DNA of 64,000 nucleotides from NCBI GenBank assembly GCA_963576735.1, contig OY755177.1, positions 7,998,001 through 8,062,000 on the forward strand, read 5' to 3'. This document shows, piece after piece, positions 46,752-58,150 of the stretch. This DNA comes from Bedellia somnulentella. Its lineage: Eukaryota > Arthropoda > Insecta > Lepidoptera > Bedelliidae. The position numbers and the translations under genes are program-made. Each line of letters opens with the position of its first letter. Within the stretch, counting starts at the first letter, position 1. Under the pieces are notes generated by a model that saw only the letters and a list, made by a program, of their open reading frames with translations, was not told where the DNA came from and ran no database searches.

Positions 46752-46877
46752 GTAGCATGAGGCGTGTGAGAGCGTGTATGTCGCGTGAGAAGTGAGAAAC
46801 TGACAGATTGTTCATACAACATCTGTCAGTACCTCACTTCTCACGTGACATCTACGCTCTCACACGCCTCATGCTAC
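46752..46877. mobile_element. fold-back hairpin MITE, copy 2 of 3 (best preserved)
   Basis: GTAGCATGAGGCGTGTGAGA on the left is mirrored by TCTCACACGCCTCATGCTAC on the right; the arms (about 55 bp) continue inward with few mismatches to a short AT-rich loop. Almost the whole element is stem. Confidence 0.9.
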
Positions 46878-47107
46878 CTATACATATGTTTAAATTCTAA
46901 TGCGATTTTGTTGCGATTAGTTCTACGCCCGGTTTCCAGACCTGGCGTCCGGAAAATATAATCGGACACGTGAACACGTCATATCCGTCGTGTCCGTTCC
47001 GATTTCTTAAAAGGTTTTTACAAATACTCAAAATTCTGAATAGTAATGTAGTACAATTGTGCTTTTGTTTTTGAAATCTGTAAATTTGTAAGATGATCTT
47101 CTTTTTT

Positions 47108-48140
47108 AACCGACTTCAAAAAAGGAGTGTTCTCAATTCGACCGGTATATTTTTTTTTTATTTTTTTTTTTTTATTTTTGTTCGCCGATTACTTTGCCAT
47201 TTATGAACCGATTTTGATTATTATTTTTTTATTCGAAAGAAGATACTCCCGGATTGGTACCATGATGAGGATATCAGGGTCTGATGATGGGATCCTGGAG
47301 AAATCGAGGGGAACCCTCAAATTTTATAGGCAAATGTACCGCGTTTTACATATTTTCTGAACTTATATTGGCATTTGCTTCTGAAAATCATATTGTTATG
47401 CTGCTGAGCTGATGATAGAAGGTGTGGATCCTCAATCACTAGGTATTAGGAAACAGTTCTTTCCACATTCTATATAGATTTATACTCCTCTTCGTAGCTT
47501 TTATGAAGAGAAGTACAGGTTCACTAAACATTTCTTTTGTTATGTTATTGTTACCGAGAAAGTACCATGAGACCAGGATCTGATGATGGCATCCCAGGAA
47601 ATCGAGGGGGCTGTCGAAACTCACAATTATGTGACAGTGTATTTGTTCAAAACGCCGATAGGCCTGCCCTGTATAACGTGAGAACACTGCCTAATAAATC
47701 GTGGGTACTCTGAACAACAGGTGACATTGTCACGTGATATTCAGAAGTATTACTACCTCTGCTAACCCCTTCAGGGATATTCGGCGTGAGCGTTTGAGTC
47801 TTTCTTGAGTTGTAGAATTGAAGACCATTGCCTTTCGAAAGATTTTAAGAACAATGTAAGGTTACATATGGTTGAGCCTATTTAATATCGTACTATAATA
47901 GAAATACCGGAAATACGAAGAATAATACAGTAACTGTCGCTTCCTCATCCGAGAGGCATCACACCGGCTCACAAATTAATTTAAGAGAATTTTAAGATTT
48001 AGGTAGGTTGAACTGACGCGTGTGGAGTAAAGAAATTGCTAAGGTATCAATCACAGTACTCATATTCAATTAAAAAAACTTATTTCGTACTTTTTAGTAC
48101 TAGATTGTTTATTTTCGGTTGTTTTTCTATGAAGTCGGTT
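47108..48140. mobile_element. repeat with AACCGACTTC/GAAGTCGGTT ends
   Basis: Opens AACCGACTTCAAAAAAGGAG and closes with GAAGTCGGTT. The interior GAACCGATTTTGAT, GGTACCATGATGAGG and CTGATGATGG segments are familiar from dispersed lepidopteran repeats. It carries a SINE (47609-47806) that interrupts it. Confidence 0.65.
47609..47806 (+). mobile_element. diverged family A SINE fragment
   Basis: TATGTGACAGTGTATTTGT, GCCGATAGGCCTGCCC and CCCCTTCAGGGATATTCGGC align with the inverse of the reference copy at 8181. The head is missing. Confidence 0.65.
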
Positions 48141-49228
48141 TTCTTTTTGTTAAAAATTATTATATGTAATAAAGAGTTTTCTATTTTACTATATGTTTGA
48201 TGTAGTACAATACGTATACAAAAATAATTGATTTTATAATCCAGTTGTGTATTTTAAAGATTTCATTTCATTACCCGACAAGGTAGAAATGATTCTTAAA
48301 TTCGTTCTGAACTTTACTTAAATTAACCTTAAAATTAATATGGCAATGCACCAAATTATTATTTTTCCTGTAGCCTTGCCTACCGCTACGATATTTTCAT
48401 GGGTGCTCTATTATAATTCCGATAGAAATCCAGAAGGCATGGGTTATGAAATTGGTGAAGGCAGAGTGGTCGAACCTAGTTTAATTATGTTTGTGCCAGA
48501 AAGCTTTTCCGCTTTATAGACATAGTAGGTGCGACCAAGTCAAGTCTCTAGGCCGATATCGTAAGCATTTCTGGATTTCTATACAAATTACTTTCTTGTT
48601 TCGTCCTTCTTAGGCCCCAATTTCCGTAGTCGGTTTCTAGTTTTTAGACGTCTCTTTACACCGTACCGCAGTGTTTAGTGCGCATAAAGTGAAAGTCGTC
48701 CTGAGATTACACTACGTAAGACATAATTTGAGCGTGGCATCGTTTAATTAGTTATTTATTACCCGACTGCTTCATAGCGATGGTTATTATTTTATTTATA
48801 TGGGTAGACTGAGTCTAGGACATGGTCTAACGATCCAAATTTAGGGCATTGTGGTACATTTTACTGATATATATTACGTAGGTAAATTGCATGTTCAATA
48901 AATAGTAAGATTGTATTGGACTGTGCCTGGCGTCAAGGCAAAGAAGGTTATTTTCCCTATTTCTTTTGCATGGGCGGAAGCTCTTGAAGTAGAAGGTGAA
49001 ATAGATAAACACAGTCTCTTCCGTGAAATAGATATGTTACGCAATTTATATGTATAAGTAAGTACTTTAAATATCTTATACTTAAAGTTTATTATATGTT
49101 AGTGTCGGTTTATAAAAGCCCGAGAAAATCTTTTACCAAGGTTAAATATGGTACTGCAAGTTTTTAAATGAATGACAACTCGTATTTTTTAACAGTGTCC
49201 CTTTTTTACAAACTTTAGTCGTTGTTTT
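48141..49228. other. non-coding DNA
   Basis: No gene or clear repeat seen. Confidence 0.35.
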
Positions 49229-49352
49229 GTTATGAAGATCACCATCTTTTCCCACTCACATTTCGAAAAGTGGCTGAGAAATTTCTAATTCCTTGGCTCT
49301 GGCTACCCTTTATAGGGATTTATAGCCGTGAGCATATGGATGTATGTGTGTA
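49229..49352 (+). repeat. dispersed repeat B, 3' fragment
   Basis: Has the AAAGTGGCTGAGAAATTTC and TATAGCCGTGAGCATATGG blocks only. Confidence 0.7.
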
Positions 49353-49487
49353 TGTTAATAAACTAAGATATTCAGCCTGGTGATAGATGAGTTCCCGCGG
49401 TTTACCTAATCATAACTAATAATAATAATTTATAAATGTTATAAAGACTACAACTAAAAGTGTGGTTAATTTACCATGTTTGTTAAC

Positions 49488-49722
49488 GGTGAAGGAAAAC
49501 ATCGTGAGGAAATCCACGTGGCTGAGTTCTACTTAGTCATATGACAGTGTGTTCGTACAACACGGCGATAGTCCTGACCCCTATCACGTGAGTACACTGT
49601 CCAAGAAAAACGCGGGTATTTCGAACTCCAATAGTTCCGATCATCAAGTGACATTGTCACTCGATATTCGGAACTTTTAGTACCTCTGCGAAACCCTTTG
49701 AAGTAAACGCCTCGAACGTTTG
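49488..49722 (+). mobile_element. diverged family A SINE fragment
   Basis: Includes GGAAAACATCGTGAGGAAAT, ATATGACAGTGTGTTCGTAC and the CGTGAGTACACTGTCCAAG block; includes an extra GACATTGTCACTCGATATTC segment absent from the 8181 copy but present at 47700 and 53990. Confidence 0.65.
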
Positions 49723-50050
49723 ATTGAGTTGAACCTCTTTATAAATATTACTCTGTACTCGAATCTCGACAACGAAACCCTTAGATCAAGCCGACTTGCA
49801 CTTGGCCAATTTTAGTATTTGCGCCAATTCAAGAGTAGGTACGATACGTACTATTTGATGTCTTGAAAATTAAATCAGCACGTCTATATTTCAGATATTG
49901 AAACGGATAACCAGTTGAATAATGTAAAAACCTACTTGACCTTTGCCGACAAGATCGTTGACTCAAGGCAATCGGCGACTTGATTGTTGAGAATTCTGCA
50001 AAACCCGACATTCAGTTCACATTGATTTTGACGAGGTTTCGTTTTAATCA

Positions 50051-50304
50051 TACATATACTTACATACATATACTCACGGCTATAAATCCCTAGAAAGGGT
50101 AGCCAGAGCTAACGAATTAGAAATTCTTCAGCCACTTTTGGAAGTTGCGTGGGGAAAAGATGGTAAAATAAAGGTTGTTGGTGATGGGTCTCCTAGCGCA
50201 TCGCCCAAAAATCTTTTAAAATGCCCCAATACCGTTAGTCGCCTCTTACGTACACCCACCGGAAGAAAAGGGGTAGTGCTATTCTAAGCCGACACTACAC
50301 AGCA
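50051..50304 (-). repeat. dispersed repeat B, minus orientation
   Basis: Full block order from (CATA)n to the inverse of GTGTAGTGTCGGCTTAGAAT. Confidence 0.8.
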
Positions 50305-50337
50305 ATTCATAAATATCATTTATATTAAGATATTTTA

Positions 50338-50582
50338 CATACATAGATAGATATGCCCACGTCCATAAATCCCAAAAGGGGTAGCCAGAGCTTCAGAGCT
50401 AGAAAATATTCAGCTACAATTGGAAGTTGATAGGGGAGAAGATGGTAGAAATAAAAGTTGTTGGTGAAGGGCCTCCAATCGCATCGCCCAAAAACCACTT
50501 TAAAAAACTTCATACCCTTAATCGCCTCTTACGACACCCGTGGGTAAAAAGGGGGTAGTGTCATTCTAAGCCGGCACTACAA
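50338..50582 (-). repeat. dispersed repeat B, minus orientation
   Basis: Second copy 33 bp after the previous one. ATCATTTATATTAAGATATT lies on both sides (50314 and 50603), but the right copy sits 20 bp beyond the repeat end, so it is only a possible target duplication. Confidence 0.8.
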
Positions 50583-51014
50583 GACTATTTCGTTTCATCT
50601 TAATCATTTATATTAAGATATTTTGCCGGTATCTTAAATTGCTACGGGCTGAACTTCGACAGCTGAAATGTTATGAGCTAGTTTAAATATCGGGTGCTGA
50701 GTTCACCAACAAGAAGTAATTAATACAAGAAAGCAGTTTTAAATAATAACCATTATGAACCAGGTTTATTTATGTCTTTGGATCAAGATAGTTTATTAAG
50801 ATACTCAAGAATTGAATTCAGAATTGTACGATTTTATATATTTCGTCATGATAAGCGGTTTATTTTATTAGTGTCTTTCTACGTTACTTCTTTCTTTCCT
50901 CACCTTGCGGCAAAATCAAAATAAATTTAATTTATCTGATATTAAAAGTACGAGTTTTTGTTTTTTAATATTGACTTAATTTGAAAAATTAAAGAACCAA
51001 GAACCTTAATTTCA

Positions 51015-51122
51015 CCATCCAATCCCCACGTAACTTCCAAAAGTGGCTGAGGAATTTCTAATTCCTTAGCTCTGGCTACCCCTTCTAGGGATTTATAGCC
51101 GTGAGTATATGTATGTATGTTG
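51015..51122 (+). repeat. dispersed repeat B, 3' fragment
   Basis: AAAGTGGCTGAGGAATTTCT and TATAGCCGTGAGTATATG blocks with a (TATG)n end, then a GTGTGTG run. Confidence 0.75.
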
Positions 51123-51708
51123 AAAAATATATTTATGTGTGTATGTGTGTGTGTGGCCGATGAACTTCTGAAGTTACCTCCAAAAGTGAGTAAACAAGAA
51201 GCTATGAGTATAATTGGTATACGTTCCGTCTGAGGTGAACACCCCACCAAGGAAAACCATTGACCCCTCTGCTCATATCCGCAATTGCGTAAAGCCTGTC
51301 AACCGTGTGCCTTTTATATTATTATTGTAAGTTAATAAGAAGAACGCCTTAAGCATATCACTTATTTCCTTGTCACAAAAAAAAATCATGGCGTTGTTGC
51401 TATAGGTTTGATTATTTGTAAGTAGTTGATACCATGAGATGAGTCATAACTGAGTAGTATTCATAAGTCGAAAAAAACTCACTCACTTGCTGTTTAACCT
51501 ATGGCGATTTTTGTTCAGTTTATAATCTAAGATCTTCTTTTAATTTGTGGTATGAATAATTTTACAGCTTGAAAAATAATAATTATGTAAGATGGTATTC
51601 AGATGGTTTCCCGTCCAGTTAATCTAGAAAAATTACCGCTGAAACGTATTACTACGTGTCGCTTTAACCACATTTTGTTGATATTATTGACATTAAAGAG
51701 CTGCATCC

Positions 51709-51824
51709 GTAGCATGAGAAAGAGTATGTCACGTGTTAAGTGTGGTGCTGACAGATTTTGTATGAATATTCTATCAGTTTCTCACTTCTCACGTGTTATA
51801 GTCGTTCTCGCACGCCTCATGCCA
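51709..51824. mobile_element. fold-back hairpin MITE, copy 3 of 3
   Basis: GTAGCATGAGAAAGAGTATG at the left, CTCACTTCTCACGTGTTATA and CGCACGCCTCATGCC at the right; arms diverged but pairable. Confidence 0.75.
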
Positions 51825-52062
51825 TTACTCACGCCTTTACTGGTCATGCTCTTTAGCAATAAAACGAAAAACTCAATGTTGCAGTAAAATTTAAGTATAT
51901 CATCACATTCGAATGATATGTTACACGATAATCGAAGTTACACATTATCATGTATAAGTTAACTAGTCCACGTGTAAAATTGTATGGACAAAATATACGA
52001 TATCTGCTTTTCATTCCTTTGCTGGTGCCAAGAACTGATGACCTAGAAACTATTATTATCAA

Positions 52063-52279
52063 CATTTACTAACAGCTATAAATCTCAACATGGGGAAGCC
52101 AGATTGAGAAATTCTTTATCAAATTCGGAAGTTGAACGAGGAAAATATTTTAAGATAGGTGATGGTTTGTCGGCAACATCGTCAAACAAGCATTTAAAAG
52201 CCCCAAAATCATTAGTCACTTCATTTGGCACGAAAAAAAAATGGGTTAGTGCTATTGTAAGCTGACTCTACACAGCAAA
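52063..52279 (-). repeat. dispersed repeat B, diverged
   Basis: Blocks recognisable (CAGCTATAAATCTCAACATG, GCCCCAAAATCATTAGTCAC, CTACACAGCA) but about 25-30% different by eye. Confidence 0.65.
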
Positions 52280-52857
52280 CTCTAATATTATTACAAATTT
52301 CAAATGTAGTTCAGTAGCAATGCTACATACGTTGTATTGTAACAGTAACTAGATCTGTTCATTCAGTATGACGAGTCGTAATCACAATATCACAGCTCAA
52401 ACTTTACTTTACCACCCCGATATCGTCAGCGAACTTAAAATGTGTGAATATACTGCGCTATAATATAAACTGTCTTACTAGGCAGAAGTACCCGCTATTA
52501 GCAATATGCTTTAGTTGTAGCCAGAAATGTTGTTTTCGTGCTGATATTAAAAGGGTTTATTTTCTACTCGATGGAAGACGGGCCATCCTTGTTCCACCTA
52601 CATCGCACTTTAGCTGCCCATGTACTGACCCCTTTATATAACGGTACGAATATAAGTTATCCATTATTTCTTGAGCTTTCCCTGGTTATGGCGCTAAACA
52701 ATTATGACGTAGCTGTTTCATTTCCAGTGAATATATGTATTATGTATAAACATCTAAAGTACCATAAGAAACGTAAATATCCCAGAAACATCTGATCAAG
52801 ATTACTACTTTACTGGAGAAATTAGCCAACAGCAAGGGTTATAATATAAAACCGTAT

Positions 52858-53062
52858 GCCACTAAGTACCCGACAAAGGCGACTTAGGGGTTTGGGGATT
52901 CCCTCCTGAGATCCCGATGACGCGGGAGCTCAATCAACAACCATCTTTATTTTACCATCTTTTCACCACTCAACTGCCAAAAGTGACTGAGGAATTTCTA
53001 ATTCGGAATATTGGCCACCCCTTTTCGAGATTTATAACCATGAGTATATATGTATTCATGTG
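52858..53062 (+). repeat. dispersed repeat B, diverged, 5'-truncated
   Basis: Starts within the GGCGACTTAGGGG block and runs to the TATAACCATGAGTATATATG end. Confidence 0.65.
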
Positions 53063-53225
53063 TTAACCATGAAATAAAAATTGTGCTTTCTTTGATGGAG
53101 ATAGCACGAGTTCACTCAAAAGATTTTATTTATCACAAAAAAGTAGGCGTTCAACGGAACAAAGAAAAAGTTTGTTATTGTTAGTGGGTTGCGAAGTTTG
53201 CGAACAAACTCCTACAACTTTCAAC

Positions 53226-53690
53226 ATCTGAAGAAAAGTTACAGAACAACATACGGGGTTTCCCTCATTGTCGATTTAAGAGGTTTCCCTCTTTGTTTTT
53301 GGGGATTTCGTAGCCGAATGGCAAAAATGAAACCTATGTAATTTCGTCGCGTCTATTTGTCTGTCCGTATGTCACAACTATTTGTACCCAAAACTATTAA
53401 GACTATGTAGTTGAAAATTAAAAAAAAATGGTGCTGATTCCAATAAACACTAACAACTAAAATTGGTTTGAAAATGATACAAGCAGCAGTTTTTGAGATA
53501 TATCATACTCATAACTTAATTACAAATATAACTTTGTATTTCATAGAAACAGTATGAAAATCAAAGAAGTTTACGTTTTGATTCCGGTTCAGTTTTCGTA
53601 CGTGTTCCTGTTGTTGATATATCGAGTCAACCACCTATTACTATGAATCCCTTCACGGACAAGGGGCCGACTCACACTCGACAATTTAAT
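53226..53690 (+). repeat. dispersed repeat with CGACTC-CACTCG type end
   Basis: Contains GGGGATTTCGTAGCCGAATG, a TGTCTGTCCGTATGTCACA block and ends near GGGGCCGACTCACACTCG. These resemble a very common lepidopteran dispersed repeat; a related tail may occur at 49785-49812. Confidence 0.5.
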
Positions 53691-53937
53691 AATAAATTTA
53701 ATAATTCTTTAAACATGACTGGAAAATGGTATATGTAGGAGTACATCTAGGTTGTAGAGTTGGTATGACGCAACTTTTGCGAAAGTCAGTCGGTGGTCGG
53801 TGTCGCAACGCGATCGTCGCGGCCACCGGTGACCGTCAGACAGGTTCCAAGCAGCTCCATCTACGAGAACCAAAGTTGGACAAAACTACACCTACTATTA
53901 CCTAGCAAAACGCCGGATTTATTAGGCCATCAAAACT

Positions 53938-54165
53938 CGTTGACGCCGTATATCCCCAAAGGGGTGGCAGAGGTCTAACGCTTCTGAACATCACGTGACA
54001 TTGTCACCTGGTGTTCAGAGTACCCACATTTTACTTAGACAGTGTACTAACGTGGGAGGCGGCAGGCCTATCGCTGTTTTGTACAAATACACTGTCTGTC
54101 ACATTATTAAGTACAATTTAGCCGCATGATGTTTTCTCTTACCGTTAACAAGCATGAAAAATTAA
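53938..54165 (-). mobile_element. diverged family A SINE fragment
   Basis: GACGCCGTATATCCCCAAAG tail side, GGCAGGCCTATCGCTGTTTT in the middle, ending near the TTACCGTTAACAAGCATG block; the head is missing. Confidence 0.7.
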
Positions 54166-54227
54166 TAATATATTAGGCGATCTATCGATATGTAAAGATG
54201 TTCTCTAATGGTTGTTGACGTACTTAG

Positions 54228-54372
54228 GGTGCGAGGGTGTAGTAGCGGGGCGGGGGCGCGAGGGTGCGGGACCAGCCAGACGTGGAGACAGACGTCATTG
54301 ACCTGCGCGGCCGCCCCCCGCCCCGCGCCACCCCCCGCCGCCCTCTAAGCGCCCCGCAACCCCACAACCACG
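54228..54372. other. GC-rich island
   Basis: About 145 bp, C/G-run-rich (GCGGGGCGGGGGCGCG; GCGGCCGCCCCCCGCCCC), around ACGTCATTGACCTGCG. Without a coding frame. Similar smaller islands are at 43270-43460, 46388-46440 and 58560-58625. Confidence 0.6.
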
Positions 54373-57300
54373 AAACATTGGGACAATACCAATCTTTATT
54401 TATTTAGGTTAACTTATATAGTTACCTGTTGCGACATATATTTTGTCTATTAGGGAGGTATCAAGGACGTATCGACAAATAAGAGGATCAAGATTATTAA
54501 AATGACAAGGTTAAGAGTTGTTGTTGTGTGAATGTGTTAAAGTTTGAATTTATTTATTAACCCAAAAAAGTTTTATGTAACTGTAACTATGCGCTAAAAC
54601 AAACCAACGCGATAAAGTTACAACAGGATCGCTCTCCTTGGTTTTCAATAAAGGATCAGTGATTGAATACACCATATACGTAATGGAACGGCAGAAAATT
54701 TACAAATACCAACAAGCCAAAATAACGATGAATATGAAATAAATATTTATGAGCTTTCGTACCAAATTGGAGTCAAACCATTATTGATTACATTTAAGTT
54801 TGTTTTATTTTTATTTTAGGGTATTAAACAAAGCAAGGAAGTGTTCCCGAGCCATCGGCATTCGGTAGTTGCCGGGCGAATGGCCAAGGTCAGCAGACGT
54901 CCTTTAATAAAAAAGAGTTCAATACGAACAATTTAAAATAAATCGGTGAATTAATAGATCGTAAAGGCAAGGAGGAAAGTTAATTTTTAATTGTTTTTAT
55001 GCAGAAATTTGTTTTATAAACATATTGTCTGTCAGCTGGCCTTAGGTTGAATTCGAAAGAAAAATTGAGTTGGTTATTCTTTGTACTAGATTTACAAAGA
55101 AATTCAGATTTAAATTAGGGTTGACACTGGTGCTTCATATGTAAAGGCCAAATTGTAGTTTCAACTCAGGGTGAATCCGCATCCGGTGAATTAGCATGCA
55201 CCAATATGACCCGACTGGGATAAGTCTCGGATAACAATGAAATATTTTAACTTTTTTGTCATCTGTTACACTTTGCTGGTAGGTGTGCTTTTTATGCGAT
55301 TTGTTAATCGTCATAAAAAAAACTTAAGATAATTATCTTTGAACATATACCGTTGTGAAATTAGTTATTTTCTCTGATATTAGTTTTAAGACACGATATT
55401 AAAGCGTTTTCAGTAGACAGAGGGCTTATCTATTGGTGAAGCGTGCGATAGTAATATCACTTATCAACTTATCGTTACAGAACTTATTAATAAGATAAGA
55501 ATCCGTATGATATGCTTTATCATTCAATTCTGAATAGACCAACGCTCTGAAAGAAATCCCTTAGAAAACTAAAAGTATGAAAAAAGAAGTTGCGTATATA
55601 TATTATATTATACCTAGTTCATCAGAAACTAATTAGAAGCAAACGCTACTTTGTGCTCAGATGCTCACTTCCTAATCGATTCCTCGCTAGTCCATCTAAG
55701 CGTTAAATAAGCACAATTTTTCTGGAACTATGATTCCAGCGATCACGATATAAATGGCTCTAATCTTAATTGAATGGCTGTGCATGATGCTGTACTAGCT
55801 CCTACGCTTATGTATGGCAGCAAAAGGTGGGTATAGCAGAAGAAATATGAGAGCAGAAGCAGAGTAAATGAAGTAGGGACGAGTATTCTCATACAAAAAT
55901 AATGTTAAGTAAGAAAGGTGTTTTAACGGACGTATTAAACAAACATTATTGATCTTTATGGATACTACCATCTAGAGTTTTACTGAAATTCAAAGGAAAT
56001 TGTGGTCCAATATCAATCACTGGACGACCTCTGGTTGTTATTCATAAGGCAAACAACGATTGCCGGTTCAGCTTGTTATTAATTTAATATCATAGAAAAA
56101 CATTATCTTAGCCATTTTACTATGCGCATAAAAAGCATGGAAGTGGTAGATAGTACTATAAATGCAAAATGTGTTATTATACTGTATTGTGTTGTGCTCC
56201 AACCGTATGTGATTTCACTGATTCATTTATATTGGTAAGCACTTTGTAAAACTTGAAGAGTCAAGCATAGACTATACAGTATTGATTTTAAAATAACTTG
56301 TAACCTTTTCAGTACCGACGACACAGAAAACCTTCTACCTTCATCAGAGCTGGCTCCCGGCCTTGACCATCCCTGCCAATCAGTTCGAATCAGACTAGGC
56401 CAGAATTGAATTGGCTCTCAAGGTTTGTGCCATCTCATTGCGTTCTATGTACATCCTTAAACAAGGTATATTCAGAAAACATCTATTTTATTTATGAATG
56501 CAATATCAACAGCAACATTTATAACCATGAGTTAATTATATGAATAGATAGATACAATGACCGTTGTGTTTAATTGTTTAGCCGAAATCATAGTTTAATG
56601 AGCGTTTTTCTTTTAGTTTGTTATAACGTTGTTAAATCTTTCTCGGAAAAATAGCACATTAGGGATAAAGATATTTTGGTTTTAATTTCAATCAGGTTCC
56701 CTTGGTTTCACTTACTGATTACTACAAATTGAGAGGCATTTGTCACTTTATGGGACCAAATTGCTTCAGCAGATAAATATTTACAGATAAGGAATATATA
56801 CTCAAAGCAACACAAGTGAAAGGAAATAGAATGTGAGAGTTTTGTACGTGTGTTGTAACAACAAGTCTACAGTTCGTAGTTTATGGGGAATATAATTTAT
56901 AGAATAGTTGCGTGTAAATAACTACCATACCGTGGAGTCGTGATTTTATGCATGTTAATTAAAGTAGAGTCAGTGAGTACGTGTTTTTAGAATCGGCAGT
57001 GTTGTCAACAAATGGGCGGATATTGACCCCGTTATCAGGCAATGATGTATACCGAAATATCGATCTTTAGCATATTTACAAGATAACAGTGCCGACTTCG
57101 CCAGGTTATTCACCCACCTACGCAGTTTGCATGTGGCGAAGATAATACGCCGCTGGTACCATGCCGTTTACTATGGCCACGGTCTCGAATACATTTGTCT
57201 AGTGAAGTTTTTGTTTCGGGCGGACTAACAAAGTGTTGCCTAAACATCATTTTATCATTGTACTATATATATATATATATTGTTGTTGAGCACCTGCCAT

Positions 57301-57944
57301 GTATACACACGCGTGCATTGCATAGTATAAAAGTTAACCGACTTAAATATAAAATCTATATATTAAAACGTAAGTAAAAACTATTCACCAAACCTTTAAA
57401 CAAAAATTCGTATGAATCGATTGTTAGTTCTTATTTGGATCGTTAATCAAAATAAGTTATTATAATAATAATTGCAAGTGCCTTTTTTTCCGTTTAATAT
57501 CTTAAACAACGTTGTAATTTAGCTAAATTACAAGCTCAGTCAACTCATATTACGAATTACAAATGTGTTCGGGTCGATCAGGGTCGCTATAAAGGACACT
57601 GGGCAAATCTGTATGTAGTTACGACCGACGCGACTGTGGGCACGGATGATTTATACCTCAGTTGAAAGTTATTTACTAGTACTTCAACTAGAACAAACCG
57701 CAATACGAGTACAACCGCATTGTAAGGGATTGAAGACCAGATATATTTCGAGTTGTTTTAAAGACTGACTAATCATCAAGTAAAGTTTTACAAAGTAAGT
57801 CTTCGTAGCTTGAGAGTGTGACGATATGTAGAACGTTATTTGAAAAAGATTATATTAAATAGATTTAATGGTACCGTTGTCCTCATTTAACTAAAATGTA
57901 TGTATCGGGGACAATTATAATCAATTAATTTAAGTGCCGTAGTA
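54373..57944. other. non-coding DNA
   Basis: Contains an (AT)n microsatellite at 57264-57280. No gene or RNA recognised. Confidence 0.35.
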
Positions 57945-58150
57945 TTTGCAAGTTGTACTTAGCCATGTGACAGTGTAACACAAAGAACAGAAAATAACAG
58001 TGTAACAGAAAAAAACTGTGTAGGATAGCAGGTGAATACACTGTCCGAGCAAACTTGAGTACTCTAAACACCAGGTGAAAATGTAACGCGAAGTTCAGAA
58101 GTATTAATACCCCTGCCACCCCCTCGGTGATATCGGACATGAACATTTGA
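57945..58150 (+). mobile_element. diverged family A SINE fragment
   Basis: GTTGTACTTAGCCATGTGAC to the CCCCTCGGTGATATCGGAC block. An interior segment around AACAGTGTAACAG is locally repeated. Confidence 0.6.
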
